Shown here in pieces: positions 50,149 to 59,434 of a DNA stretch of 64,000 nt; position 1 is the first letter of the stretch, and every line of letters starts with the position of its first letter. The DNA comes from Chthonomonas sp. UBA2362. GTDB taxonomy: Bacteria; Armatimonadota; Fimbriimonadia; Fimbriimonadales; Fimbriimonadaceae. The notes below the pieces were generated by a model. The model was given only the letters and a program-made list of their open reading frames with translations, had not been told where the DNA came from and did no database searches. Made by a program: the position numbers and the translations under genes. The stretch covers positions 732,794 to 796,793 of the forward strand of contig DDTO01000002.1 in the NCBI GenBank assembly GCA_002344135.1. Reading direction: 5' to 3'.

Positions 50149-51427
50149 CGTGCCCCGACGCCGGTTCGTCGGGCGACCTTTCGCGTCGGTACCGGAGGAA
50201 CACTTCGTCGCCGATTCGGTGCTGCTCCTGCAGACGGAAGGCGAGAAGCCCACCTTTGGGCAACGGCTCGCCTCCTGCGTAGGTGGGGAGGTCGCGGCCG
50301 AGCTTGACCTTCGGCGCGAGCGTGAGGAACAACTCGTCGACGAGGTCCGCGGCGAGCAGTTGGGCGTTCAGTTCGCTGCCACCCTCGACCACGAGGGTCT
50401 CGATGCCGAACTGCACCCGCAAGTGGAGGAGCAAAGCCCCAAGCTCCACGGCATCCGACCCGAAACGAAGCGTCTGCCTCGCTTCGAGGGGGGACGGGAC
50501 ATCGTCGGGAAGCACGAGGAACGCCTTCGCCGGCTGGGCGACAAAGAACCCCGATAGAGGGTCCACGTCGCCGGAGCGGCTGACCACGAAGCGGTACAGA
50601 TGCTCGGGATACCGAATCTTGGGGGTAGAACGGAGGGTAGCGGCGCCGATGAGAACCGCCTGTGCCGCGTGCTCGATCTGGCGCAGCGCGTCGTGATCGA
50701 CCTTCGAGCCCAGGTCCATCACTCCTTCGTCTCGCCCGCCCGACACCGACTTGCCATCGATCGTGGTGACCATGTTCACCGCCACGTAAGGCCGATTCGT
50801 CGGAGCAGAGCCGAACACGAGCGAACCGTAGGGGCCGGTCGCGGTTGGGGGCTCGGCGACGAGGTACTCGGCCACAGCCCGGCGCAACACCGGGTACGGC
50901 TCCTCGGCCAGGCGTGCGTCACCGAGGAAGAATGTGGGCAAGTAGCGGACCCCGGTCGACCAAGCAGGTTCGTCGAATTGCACGATGCGGTCGGCGTAGC
51001 GCCGACCCTTGAGAGCAGCCTTGAACGCAGCGGAGTCGATCGGCAGGCCGCGGCAAAGGAACTCCAGGACGTCTCGCGAGCCGATGTCGAGTCCGTGCAT
51101 CCAATAGGCGCGGTAGATCCGTTCGACGAGCGCATCGGCACAGCCAGACGTTTTGGCCAGTTCGACCGCTGTATGAGCGGTGAAGGTGGTCACCCCTACG
51201 GGAAGCGAAGTGTCCGGCGCGTCCAGTCCCTCGGCGGCAAAGGCCAGCGCGAGGCGACTGGGGCGATTCTCCTCGGCATGCTCTCGGACCGGATACCCTT
51301 CAGGATAGGCCTCGTAGGCGAGCCACTCGATCTCGACTCCGAATTCCTGTCGCAGCCGCTTGGCCTGCGAAAGGCCGATCCAGCACCACACACAGGTGAA
51401 GTCGTGGGCGACCGGCAGGCTCGGCAT
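50144..51427 (-). CDS. DsbA-family (FrnE-like) and RibD C-terminal reductase domain fusion
   Basis: The protein has 427 residues. Residues 1-195 are a FrnE/DsbA-like thioredoxin fold with a CxxC-type motif (DFTCVWCWIG), the AYPEGYPV segment, a helical insert and the cis-Pro region GVRYLPTFFLG. Residues about 205-415 are a RibD_C/DHFR-like reductase (PYVAVNMVTTIDGKSVSGG; AQAVLIGAATLRS; IETLVVEGGSELNAQLL; DELFLTLAPKV). FrnE-like proteins are cytoplasmic disulfide oxidoreductases; RibD_C reduces pyrimidine intermediates of riboflavin synthesis with NADPH. There is no signal peptide. The frame is continuous. CACAAT lies 6 nt before the ATG. Confidence 0.85.
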   Translation of the reverse strand: MPSLPVAHDFTCVWCWIGLSQAKRLRQEFGVEIEWLAYEAYPEGYPVREHAEENRPSRLALAFAAEGLDAPDTSLPVGVTTFTAHTAVELAKTSGCADALVERIYRAYWMHGLDIGSRDVLEFLCRGLPIDSAAFKAALKGRRYADRIVQFDEPAWSTGVRYLPTFFLGDARLAEEPYPVLRRAVAEYLVAEPPTATGPYGSLVFGSAPTNRPYVAVNMVTTIDGKSVSGGRDEGVMDLGSKVDHDALRQIEHAAQAVLIGAATLRSTPKIRYPEHLYRFVVSRSGDVDPLSGFFVAQPAKAFLVLPDDVPSPLEARQTLRFGSDAVELGALLLHLRVQFGIETLVVEGGSELNAQLLAADLVDELFLTLAPKVKLGRDLPTYAGGEPLPKGGLLAFRLQEQHRIGDEVFLRYRRERSPDEPASGHV

Positions 51428-51433
51428 TGCTCT

Positions 51434-51439
51434 ATTGTG
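51434..51439 (-). promoter_or_regulatory. -10-like box (CACAAT) of the fusion gene
   Basis: CACAAT 6 nt before the ATG at 51427. Confidence 0.4.
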
Positions 51440-51460
51440 CCGTGCCGAGTCCGAACTGGG

Positions 51461-52702
51461 CTATTCCTGACCTAAGAGGCGCCCGGTCTCGACGTCGAAC
51501 ACCGGTACCGTCCAAAGCACATAAGCGGCCGCTGCGCCGCCGGCCACCAGCGTCGCGAGGAGGACCCAGGGGAGCCAACGGCGGGGCCGCGCGGTGAAGA
51601 GGGCCGCCAACGACCCGATGAACAGCGCACCACCGCCCCAAGGCGCGAAGAGGACGACGGCGTAGTTGCGTCGCCCCACTCGGTCGTAGTATCGGGCTCG
51701 ATACCGTTCGGGCCTCGACCATCCGATTTCGATGTCCTTGTCCATCGATCGGCGCGAGAATTCTCCGCGATACGAAGAGAGCCAGCAGTCCAGCCAAAGA
51801 TCGTGGGTGGAGGTTTCCAATTGGACGAGCATGGACGGCCAAAACACGAAGTTTCGGCCTTCACTGCCTCCCTTCGCCTGAACCCCGGCCCAAAGGGCCA
51901 TTCCCTCGACTGCCGCACGCCGGTCTCCGATGACGATCAGGTCGAGGACCAGTCGCTGCGCCGCAGTTCCAGTGAGCCGCATCGGGTAGACGGGCCGTCG
52001 TGTGGGAAACACGAAGCGCAGAGGATGCGGCTGCTCGTTCCCGGTCCGCCTCACGAACTTCATGACGAGGATCGACCAACCCTGCCTTCGATAGTCTTCG
52101 ATGACCGAGCGGGCTTCATCGGGAACCGCGGCTCCCTGCTCACGCAACCATGTAAGAGGTTCATTCGGCTGCTTCGGGTCGAGAGAAGCAACATCGTACG
52201 CGCCGACCGAACTTCCCACTCCTTTCGTGCCCGATCCGGCATAGACCGGCATGAACCACAAGACCGGGAAGAAGACGGCGATGAGGAGGAGCAGATACGT
52301 GGCAATTCGCCGCCAAAGCAGCGGATCGCGGACGCAGAGGAGATGGACAACCGAGACGATCAGCAAGACCACAAAGAAGACTTCGAACTCCTGAAGGTTC
52401 TTGGGCGACCTTTCGACGATCGGTGATCCCGCCCTGAGCAGACGATCAAGGTAAGAAAGATCGACCTTCTCGATCTTCTTCGGTGCAGAGGGGAGAGGCA
52501 GTACCCAAACATGATCCCCCTTCTCGGTGCCGCCGAGCCGCGAGTCGACGATGAGGGTCTCCACACCGTCCCGATACGAGACGACCGCTCGCTGGTACGG
52601 AAGGTCGGGCACGCCAGGCATCGGCCCGACCTTCAGCATCATTCCGTCACCGAGCGCGATGGACGCCAGGAGCGCGGTGAGCAGCGAGATGACTGACTTC
52701 AT
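51461..52702 (-). CDS. DUF2330 family membrane protein
   Basis: The protein has 413 residues. A signal peptide (about 1-18) is followed by the DUF2330 pattern DGMMLKVGPMPGVPDLPYQRAVVSYRDGVETLIVDS and HVWVLPLPSAP. Membrane helices lie at about 108-150 and 350-400. Function is unknown. A GGAGG site 7 nt before the ATG lies in an 11-bp inverted repeat with upstream sequence (52709-52762), which could limit its translation. Confidence 0.8.
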   Translation of the reverse strand: MKSVISLLTALLASIALGDGMMLKVGPMPGVPDLPYQRAVVSYRDGVETLIVDSRLGGTEKGDHVWVLPLPSAPKKIEKVDLSYLDRLLRAGSPIVERSPKNLQEFEVFFVVLLIVSVVHLLCVRDPLLWRRIATYLLLLIAVFFPVLWFMPVYAGSGTKGVGSSVGAYDVASLDPKQPNEPLTWLREQGAAVPDEARSVIEDYRRQGWSILVMKFVRRTGNEQPHPLRFVFPTRRPVYPMRLTGTAAQRLVLDLIVIGDRRAAVEGMALWAGVQAKGGSEGRNFVFWPSMLVQLETSTHDLWLDCWLSSYRGEFSRRSMDKDIEIGWSRPERYRARYYDRVGRRNYAVVLFAPWGGGALFIGSLAALFTARPRRWLPWVLLATLVAGGAAAAYVLWTVPVFDVETGRLLGQE

Positions 52703-52708
52703 GGGTGG

Positions 52709-52762
52709 GCCTCCGTCGCAGGAAGGACGAGGATTCGACTCGGTTGGGTTCGCAACGGAGGC
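52709..52762 (-). promoter_or_regulatory. Inverted repeat pairing with the Shine-Dalgarno of the DUF2330 gene
   Basis: 52752-52762 and 52709-52719 can form an 11-bp stem (one G-U pair) in the minus-strand RNA, loop 32 nt. The GGAGG site of the gene at 52702 is in the stem. It may be a translational switch or the end of the upstream efflux operon. Confidence 0.35.
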
Positions 52763-52787
52763 TGTAGGGATCGTCCATCATCAGGCG

Positions 52788-55700
52788 CTACTCGCTAAGC
52801 CCCGAACTCTCGGCGGCAGCCGTTGGATCAAGGCCACTCCACTCCTTCCTCCCGAACACCCAGAACAGGGCCGGCGTCACGATCTGGCTCAGAAGCGTGC
52901 TCGTGACCAGGCCTCCGAGAATCACGACTGCCAGCGGCTGAAGCAGCTCTTTCCCCGGGTCGCCTTGCGAGAGTGCAAGGGGCAAGAGCCCGAACGCTGC
53001 CGCGAGCGCCGTCATCAAAACCGGTGACAGCCGCTCCAGCGTGCCCCGCACGATCATCTCCTTGCCGAAGGGCATCCCCTCCTCCGTCATCAGGTGGGCA
53101 TAGTGGGAGAGCATCATGATGCCGTTGCGGGCGGCGATCCCGAACAGCGTGATGAAGCCCACCATCGAGGCGATCGAGAGCACGCCGCCGGTGAGGAACA
53201 CCGCCAACACGCCGCCGACCAGCGCCAGCGGGAGGTTCACCATCACCTGCAACGCCATGCGCCACGAGCGCAAGGCCACGTGCAGCACCAGGAACATGCC
53301 GACCACCGTGAACACCCCGATCGCGAGGAGCCGGGCCGTCGCGCTCTGCTGGCTCTGAAACTGGCCGCCGTACTCCACGAAGTACCCGCTCGGCCAGGTG
53401 CGCTGGATCACCGCCAGCCTTTCCTGAAGCTCGTTCACCACGCTGTTCAGGTCTCGCCCCTGCACGTTGGCTTGCACCACGATCCGGCGCGAGACGTTCT
53501 CGCGATTGATCGTGTTCGGCCCCGTATCGGGCTTCACCGTGGCCAACTGCGCGAGCGGAATGCGCTGCCCCGTTGGCGTGGAGATGAGCGTGCGCCCGAT
53601 CACGCCGAGGTCGTTCCGGGCCTCCGGCGTGAACCAGATGACGAGGTCGAAGGTCTGCTGCCCCTGAAGCACCTGCGATACCGCGTGCCCGCCGAGGCCC
53701 ACCTCCAGGCTTTCCGCGAGCTGCAGCGGAGTCACGCCGTATCGTGCTGCCGTCGCCCGGTTGATCTCGATGCTCACCTGCGGAACCTCGACTTGGGGCT
53801 CCACTTGGAGATCCACCACGCCGCGGACGGTCGCCATTTGCGTCTCGATTTCGCCCGCCAGGCGTCGAAGGGTGTTCAGGTCCGGCCCGAAGATCTTGAC
53901 CGCGAGGGCCGCCCGGACCCCCGAGGAAAGATGATCGAGCCGATGCGAGATCGGCTGCCCGAACGTGACGAACACGCCCGGGATCGAGCCGATCTTCTGC
54001 CGAAGCTCCTCGACGGCCCCATCCATGCCCCGTCGGCTCGGTTTGAGCCCGACGTCGAATTCCGAGTGATTCACGCCTTCGGCATGCTCGTCCATCTCCG
54101 CGCGCCCGGTCCGGCGTCCGATGTGGGTCACTTCGGGCACGGTGAGAGTCCGCTCCTCGATGATCTTGCCGATCCGGTTGCTCTCTTCCAGGCTCGTGCC
54201 CGGCGGCAAGGTGGCGCTCAGCGAGAGCGATCCCTCGTTGAACTTCGGCAGGAACTCGCGCCCCAGGGAGGCGAGCACCCAAACAGCGCCCGCCGTCAGG
54301 GCCAAGGTCGCCATCAGCACGAGGCCCGGATTCCGCATCGAGGCTTCCACCGCCGGGGCATTCCACCGCTTCAAGACCGTCACGAGCTTGGAATCCCCGC
54401 GGTGCTCGGGCGACATCCGCCCGAGCATCAGAGAGCACAACGCCGGGGTCAGGGTGAGCGAGACGAGCAAGGACGCCGCCATCGAGAAGATGAACGCGAG
54501 CCCGAGGGGGAGGAACACCCGACCCTCCATGCCCTCCAGCGAGAGCAGGGGCACGAACACGAGCACGATGATCAGGGTCGCGTAGACGATGCTGTTGCGG
54601 ATCTCCGCGCTCGCGCGGAAGACCACCCGCAAGATGGGCTCCGGCTCGGGCAAAGCCGCATTGAGCCGCAATCGCCGGTAGACGTTCTCCACGTCCACGA
54701 TGCTGTCGTCCACGACGAGGCCGATCGCGATTGCGAGGCCGCCCAGCGTCATGGTGTTCACGTAGATGCCGAAGCGGTTCAGCAGGAGCAAGGCGAGGAT
54801 GAACGAAACCGGGATCGAGATCAACGAGATCGCGGTCGCCCGCACGTTCATCAAGAAGGCGAGGATCACAAACATCACGATCACGCCCGCTTCGAGCAGA
54901 GCGCGTTCCACGTTCCGGATCGAGTTCTCGATGAAGTGCTCCTGACGAAAGAGATCGCGGTTGATGGCAATGTCTTCCGGCAAAGTCGTCTCGATCTCGT
55001 CGAGGGCCTTGTCGATCTGTTTCGTCAGCGCCAGCGTGTTGGCGTCCGGCTGTTTCTGAACCGAAAGCAGCACCGCCGGCTGGCCGTCGACGCTGGCATC
55101 GCCCCGTGGAAAGCCCTTCGCGAAGGTCACGTCGGCGACTTGGCCGATCGTGACCGGCACGCCGTCGACCGCCTTGATGGGCGTCTTCGCGATGTCCTCC
55201 AGGTTCTTCACCCTGCCCAGAATGCGGATTACCGACTCGCGGCTGGGCTCCAAGAGGAACCCGCCCCCCGCGTTGACGTTGCTTTGCCTGGCCGCTTCGA
55301 CGAGCTCGTCGAGGGTCACCCCGAACTTCGCGAGGCGTTTCGGGTTGGTGAGGACCTGGTACTGCTTGATGCCGCCCCCGATCGGCACGACCTGGGCCAC
55401 GCCCGGTACGGCGAGCAGGCGAGGCCGAATCGAGAAATCGGCGATGGACCGCACCTCGATCGGCTCGGTCTTCCCCGTCTTGCTGCTGACCCCGACGACC
55501 ATGATCTCCCCCATGATCGAACTGATGGGCGCCAGCGAGGGCACCGACCCTTCGGGCATCCGGGCTTGCGCGAGTTGGAGCTTCTCCGAGACGATCTGCC
55601 GCGCACGGTAGATGTCGGTGTCCCAATCGAACTCCACGAAGACGATGCTAAAGCCCGCGCTGGAAGCGGATCGGACGCGCTGGACGCCCGTGGCGCCGTT

Positions 55701-55919
55701 CATCATCGTTTCGATCGGGAACGAGACCAGGGCCTCGACCTCTTCCGGAGCCATCCCGTGGGCCTCCGTCATGACGGTCACGACGGGGCGGTTCAGGTCG
55801 GGAAGAACGTCGACCGCCATCTTCGGGATTGTGATCGCGCCGTAGAGTACGAGCATCGCCGTCACGACGACGACGAGCCACCGGTGCCGGAGGCTGAGCT
55901 GAATGAGGCGGTTCAGCAT
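52788..55919 (-). CDS. Heavy-metal efflux RND transporter (CusA/CzcA family)
   Basis: The protein has 1043 residues, the normal length. There are twelve membrane helices with two large periplasmic domains, the HME-RND start (LRHRWLVVVVTAMLVLYG), TGVQRVRSASSAGFS, and the TM4 proton-relay motif AIGLVVDDSIVDVENVYRRL. It exports metal cations through the envelope together with the adaptor and TolC encoded upstream. Monovalent (Cu/Ag) versus divalent (Zn/Co/Cd) preference is not clear; I did not locate the CusA methionine triad with confidence. It lies 34 bp after the adaptor gene. Confidence 0.92.
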   Translation of the reverse strand: MLNRLIQLSLRHRWLVVVVTAMLVLYGAITIPKMAVDVLPDLNRPVVTVMTEAHGMAPEEVEALVSFPIETMMNGATGVQRVRSASSAGFSIVFVEFDWDTDIYRARQIVSEKLQLAQARMPEGSVPSLAPISSIMGEIMVVGVSSKTGKTEPIEVRSIADFSIRPRLLAVPGVAQVVPIGGGIKQYQVLTNPKRLAKFGVTLDELVEAARQSNVNAGGGFLLEPSRESVIRILGRVKNLEDIAKTPIKAVDGVPVTIGQVADVTFAKGFPRGDASVDGQPAVLLSVQKQPDANTLALTKQIDKALDEIETTLPEDIAINRDLFRQEHFIENSIRNVERALLEAGVIVMFVILAFLMNVRATAISLISIPVSFILALLLLNRFGIYVNTMTLGGLAIAIGLVVDDSIVDVENVYRRLRLNAALPEPEPILRVVFRASAEIRNSIVYATLIIVLVFVPLLSLEGMEGRVFLPLGLAFIFSMAASLLVSLTLTPALCSLMLGRMSPEHRGDSKLVTVLKRWNAPAVEASMRNPGLVLMATLALTAGAVWVLASLGREFLPKFNEGSLSLSATLPPGTSLEESNRIGKIIEERTLTVPEVTHIGRRTGRAEMDEHAEGVNHSEFDVGLKPSRRGMDGAVEELRQKIGSIPGVFVTFGQPISHRLDHLSSGVRAALAVKIFGPDLNTLRRLAGEIETQMATVRGVVDLQVEPQVEVPQVSIEINRATAARYGVTPLQLAESLEVGLGGHAVSQVLQGQQTFDLVIWFTPEARNDLGVIGRTLISTPTGQRIPLAQLATVKPDTGPNTINRENVSRRIVVQANVQGRDLNSVVNELQERLAVIQRTWPSGYFVEYGGQFQSQQSATARLLAIGVFTVVGMFLVLHVALRSWRMALQVMVNLPLALVGGVLAVFLTGGVLSIASMVGFITLFGIAARNGIMMLSHYAHLMTEEGMPFGKEMIVRGTLERLSPVLMTALAAAFGLLPLALSQGDPGKELLQPLAVVILGGLVTSTLLSQIVTPALFWVFGRKEWSGLDPTAAAESSGLSE

Positions 55920-55953
55920 GCCCGGCCCCCGCGCATGAGCGGGCGAGCGCCGA

Positions 55954-58146
55954 TCATCGCGCGCCTCCCAGGCTCATCAGCTGATAGGAACCCGCGGTTG
56001 CCACGACGCTGCCCGGCTCCACGCCCTTGACGACCGTGCGGTTGCCGACCACCCGCTGCACTTGCACCAGGGTTCGCCGGAACACGCCTTCCCGGACGCG
56101 CACGAACGCGACGTCCAGCCCCTTATCCTTCTGAACGGCCGCAGTGGGCACGAGGACGAGCTGCTCGTCGTCCGTCCCGAGGAGCACGCGGACGAACATG
56201 TCCTGTTTGAGGCGCTCGCCGGGGTTGTCGATGACGATGCGCACCGGCGTCGTTCGCGTTTGGGGGTCGACCTCGTTGTGGACGAAGGCGACCTCGCCCA
56301 CGTACACCTTGTCCGGGTACGCGTCGGCGATCACCTCGATGCGCTGGCCCACCGCCACCTTCGGGATGTCCTTCTCGTACACGTCGGCGACGACCCAGAC
56401 GATCGCCGCGTTGAGCAGTTCGAAGAGCAACTCGCCCACCGCGACGGTCTGCCCCGACGTCACCAGCCGTTCTTCGACCTCCGCATCGATCGGCGAGGCG
56501 ATGACGATGCGGTGTCCTCCCCCGGGGGTGCCGCCCAGCAGCCGGATTTGGTCGGCGGCCACCCGAATCGCGCTCTCGATCCGGGCGGTATCGGCGCGGG
56601 CCTGGGCGAGCCGGTTCTTTGCCGAGCGAAGGGCGGCACGGGCGAGATCGGCTTGCGCTCGTGCGGCTTCGACCTCGCGCGCATCGCGAAGCCCCCGATC
56701 CGCGATCGACTCCTCGCGTTCGAGCGCCGCCTGGGCGAGGCGCTGTTTGGTGGTGGCGTCGGCGAGGGTCGAGCGGGCCGTTTCGAGCCGGGCTTCGGTT
56801 TCCTCAACGTCCCGGGGCGCGACGACCCCGTTTGCCAGACCCTGCTTTTGTCGCCCCAGCAGGGAGGTCAGCCTCTCCACCTCGATTCGCGCCGCGGCGA
56901 CCTCGGCTTCTGCTTGCGAGGCATTGGCTCGCGCAGTCTCGACCGCCGGGGCGGTGAACGCGCCCGCCTGGGCCAGCTGTTTCTGTCTCGCCAGGTTCCG
57001 CTCGGCGATACCGAGTTCGGTTTCCGCGCTCTCCACCCCGCTCTGCGCGATGCGGATCGCGGCTTCGACCTGGGCCCGCTCCGCGCTCGCCGTTCGGTAG
57101 GCGGCCTGAGCATCGGCGAGGTCCGGGCTCTCGATCTCGGCGAGGACTTGCCCTCGATGCACCGTCGTGCCGGGCAACGCGCCGAGCCGCACCACCCGAC
57201 CGCTCGATCGGGCATTGACCTTGACCACCCCGTTCGGGTTCGCACTCACGCGCCCCGTCGTTTCCAGCCACGACGCGCTGGACGACAGCTCGGCCTTCGC
57301 CGTCTTCAAGCCGATCGTCTCGGCTTGCGCCTTGTCGATGGCGACGAGGTCGGGGTCGGCTTCGACCACCTCGTTCTCGATGGTCAACGTGAACGTGATC
57401 CCCTCCACGACCTTCGTCGCCGAACGGCCCTTCCCGGGGGTGGCGTAGGCCTCATAGAGGACCGTCGCTCCGGCGTCGGGGCTCGACTCGGGCATGATGT
57501 GCCGCCCGTCGGGGCCATGGACGTGGGCCTCGCCCTCCTGCTTGGCGCATGATCCGGCGGCGAGGCCGGTCGCGACGAGCCCCAGGAAGACCACAGCGGT
57601 CGGCATGCCGCCGGCGCCGCTTCGCTTGCCGAGCCGATAGGCGACGGCCAAAGCAACGGCACCGCCGACGATGCCGACTCCGATGAGGAGCCAGTTCGGG
57701 CCATGCGCCTCGTGCTCGGCCCCGGCCTCGCCCGGCTGGGCGGCGGCCTGGACGACGGTGATCGGGAACTCGACCCGGGTCCGGCGGCCGTCCGGCATCT
57801 CGATGTCTTCGGTCAGGACGTATTCCCCCGCCGCGGTATAGGTCATGTGCGAGCTGTACACCTGGTTCTCCGGTTCGTACGCGTTCTTCTCGGTGTGGAT
57901 GATCTCGGTCGGCTTGCCCTTCGGGGTGATCGTCGACGTCACCTTCGCGCCGCCGACGGGCTTGCCGTCGGCTCCTTCGATGCGCAGGTCATGGTGGCTC
58001 ACCACGACGGTTCGGCGGGACGGCGAGCCGGTCGAGGACGCGGGTCCACCGGGACCGGGGCCGTGCGAATGGCCGTCGTCCGGACCTCCGGCGACAGCGA
58101 ACGCGGCCAGGGATCCGACGACGAGGAGCAGGCTGGCGCGTTTCAT
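55954..58146 (-). CDS. Fusion of a FixH/YtkA-like periplasmic domain with a CusB/CzcB-type membrane fusion protein
   Basis: The protein has 730 residues from the ATG at 58146 (ATGA overlap with the TolC gene), nearly twice the usual adaptor length. Residues 1-145 hold a signal peptide, a His/Gly segment (DDGHSHGPGPGG) and a beta-sandwich domain (HHDLRIEGADGKPVGGAKV; YTAAGEYVLTEDIEMPDG). Two hydrophobic segments follow, the second looking like an internal lipoprotein signal (FLGLVATGLAAGSC) ahead of AHVHGPDGRH. Then comes a standard adaptor: barrel-sandwich, long coiled-coil (about 330-530), beta-barrel and membrane-proximal domains. An internal start at 57606 lacks a ribosome-binding site. 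Confidence 0.85.
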   Translation of the reverse strand: MKRASLLLVVGSLAAFAVAGGPDDGHSHGPGPGGPASSTGSPSRRTVVVSHHDLRIEGADGKPVGGAKVTSTITPKGKPTEIIHTEKNAYEPENQVYSSHMTYTAAGEYVLTEDIEMPDGRRTRVEFPITVVQAAAQPGEAGAEHEAHGPNWLLIGVGIVGGAVALAVAYRLGKRSGAGGMPTAVVFLGLVATGLAAGSCAKQEGEAHVHGPDGRHIMPESSPDAGATVLYEAYATPGKGRSATKVVEGITFTLTIENEVVEADPDLVAIDKAQAETIGLKTAKAELSSSASWLETTGRVSANPNGVVKVNARSSGRVVRLGALPGTTVHRGQVLAEIESPDLADAQAAYRTASAERAQVEAAIRIAQSGVESAETELGIAERNLARQKQLAQAGAFTAPAVETARANASQAEAEVAAARIEVERLTSLLGRQKQGLANGVVAPRDVEETEARLETARSTLADATTKQRLAQAALEREESIADRGLRDAREVEAARAQADLARAALRSAKNRLAQARADTARIESAIRVAADQIRLLGGTPGGGHRIVIASPIDAEVEERLVTSGQTVAVGELLFELLNAAIVWVVADVYEKDIPKVAVGQRIEVIADAYPDKVYVGEVAFVHNEVDPQTRTTPVRIVIDNPGERLKQDMFVRVLLGTDDEQLVLVPTAAVQKDKGLDVAFVRVREGVFRRTLVQVQRVVGNRTVVKGVEPGSVVATAGSYQLMSLGGAR

Positions 58147-59360
58147 CGGGGCACCTCCACGCCCGGGAGCGCGAGGGTTGCCGCGAGCAGGGCGAGTTCG
58201 GCCTCCCGCAAGGCGAGGAGCGCTTCCGCCCGCTCCCTTCGCAAATCGGCGAGCGTCTGCTGGGCTTCGATGACCTCCACCAAGGTGACGAGGCCTGCCT
58301 TGTAGCCCTCGCGCATCGCGCTCAGGAGGGCCTCCGCCTTGGGGAGGGCGTCCGCTCGGTACGCGGCGAAGATGGACTCCGCGGCTTGCAGCATCGTCAA
58401 GGCGCTTTGCTTGGAGAGGTCGGCAATCCGCTGCGCTTCCGCGAGCTCGCTTTCGGCGGCCTTCGCTTCCGCCCGGGCGGCGGCGACCGCGTTCCGGTTC
58501 TCGCCCCGATCGACGAGCGGAGCGGACAAGAAGACCTGGAAACCGAGGTTCGAGCTCGTCATGGCCCGGCGATCGAGGCTCCATACGTCGCTCGCCATCC
58601 CCGCAGTGAGGCTGGGGCGGCCGGAAGCCGCGACCGCCCGCGCCTGGGCCATCGCGACTTCCACGGCCACCGCGCGGGTGAGCGTCTCCGGGGATCGGGC
58701 GGGCATCGCCTTAGACCGGGCGACGCGATCACCGAGGTCCAGCGGCGGGATCGACACCACCGCGTCGGGCCCGACCAGCGATCGAAGGGCGGCTTCGCTG
58801 CGCTCTCGCTCGGCAACATGACGTCGGGCCGCTTGCTCGGCCCGGAGCACTTCGAGCTCGGCGCGGGTGACCTGGATTCGCGGCACCTCGCCGATCTCCG
58901 TCCGCTTCTCGACGATCGCCAGAAGTTCCCGGGCGAGGTCGGCGGAATCCCGCGCCGCCTGCGCGAGCTCGCTAGCGGCCTCGAGGGCGACGAGGTCGGC
59001 GAGGACCCGACCCGCCTGGTCAAGACCGGCGGCGAGCCACCGGGTCTCGGCGAGCCGGGCCTCCGCCTCGGCGACCCGCGAGCGGGCCGCGCGGCTGCCG
59101 AAGAGGTCGAGCTCTTGGCTCAGGGCCAGGCTGCCGTTGGTGAATCCGAGGCCTGGCGCGAGCTCCACTCGCGGGTTCGCCCCGGAGCGGACCGACGCGT
59201 GGCCGAGGCGCATCGCCTCGACGACCTCGCGAGCCGCCCGGACCTTCGGGCTTCGTTCGAGGGCCCGGGCGATGAAGTTTTCGAGCGGGTCGGGCGCCTG
59301 CGCGAGGGCAAGGCCCGTCCCGAGGAATGCCGCGAGCAGCGGCAGGGTTCGACGGATCAA
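58143..59360 (-). CDS. TolC-family outer membrane efflux protein
   Basis: The protein has 405 residues from a TTG at 59360, chosen because AGGAG lies 8 nt upstream and a signal peptide (IRRTLPLLAAFLGTGLALAQ) follows at once. Two internally similar helical halves rich in Ala, Arg and Glu are seen, with the conserved ending YKAGLVTLVEVIEAQQTLADLRRERAEAL. It forms the outer membrane channel of the RND pump and overlaps the adaptor gene by 4 bp. Confidence 0.88.
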   Translation of the reverse strand: MIRRTLPLLAAFLGTGLALAQAPDPLENFIARALERSPKVRAAREVVEAMRLGHASVRSGANPRVELAPGLGFTNGSLALSQELDLFGSRAARSRVAEAEARLAETRWLAAGLDQAGRVLADLVALEAASELAQAARDSADLARELLAIVEKRTEIGEVPRIQVTRAELEVLRAEQAARRHVAERERSEAALRSLVGPDAVVSIPPLDLGDRVARSKAMPARSPETLTRAVAVEVAMAQARAVAASGRPSLTAGMASDVWSLDRRAMTSSNLGFQVFLSAPLVDRGENRNAVAAARAEAKAAESELAEAQRIADLSKQSALTMLQAAESIFAAYRADALPKAEALLSAMREGYKAGLVTLVEVIEAQQTLADLRRERAEALLALREAELALLAATLALPGVEVPR

Positions 59361-59377
59361 AGGTTCACTCCTTCTGT

Positions 59378-59434
59378 CTGACACGAGCCGGCTCGTTCGG
59401 AGCCGGCGGATCGACGGATCGCAGTTCGTGTCAG
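59378..59434. repeat. Nested inverted repeats between the His-rich gene and tolC
   Basis: Outer arms CTGACACGA (59378-59386) and TCGTGTCAG (59426-59434); inner 8-bp stem GCCGGCTC/GAGCCGGC (59387-59407) with a 5-nt loop. They can form one compact structure in the operon leader, just after the first gene; attenuator or processing site. Confidence 0.5.

Noticed and set aside
53094..56030. A 978-codon open frame antisense to the RND transporter gene
   Set aside because: High GC and strong third-position bias of the real gene leave the antisense frame open. Its product is Arg/His/Asp-rich without domains, and the RND protein on the other strand is unmistakable.
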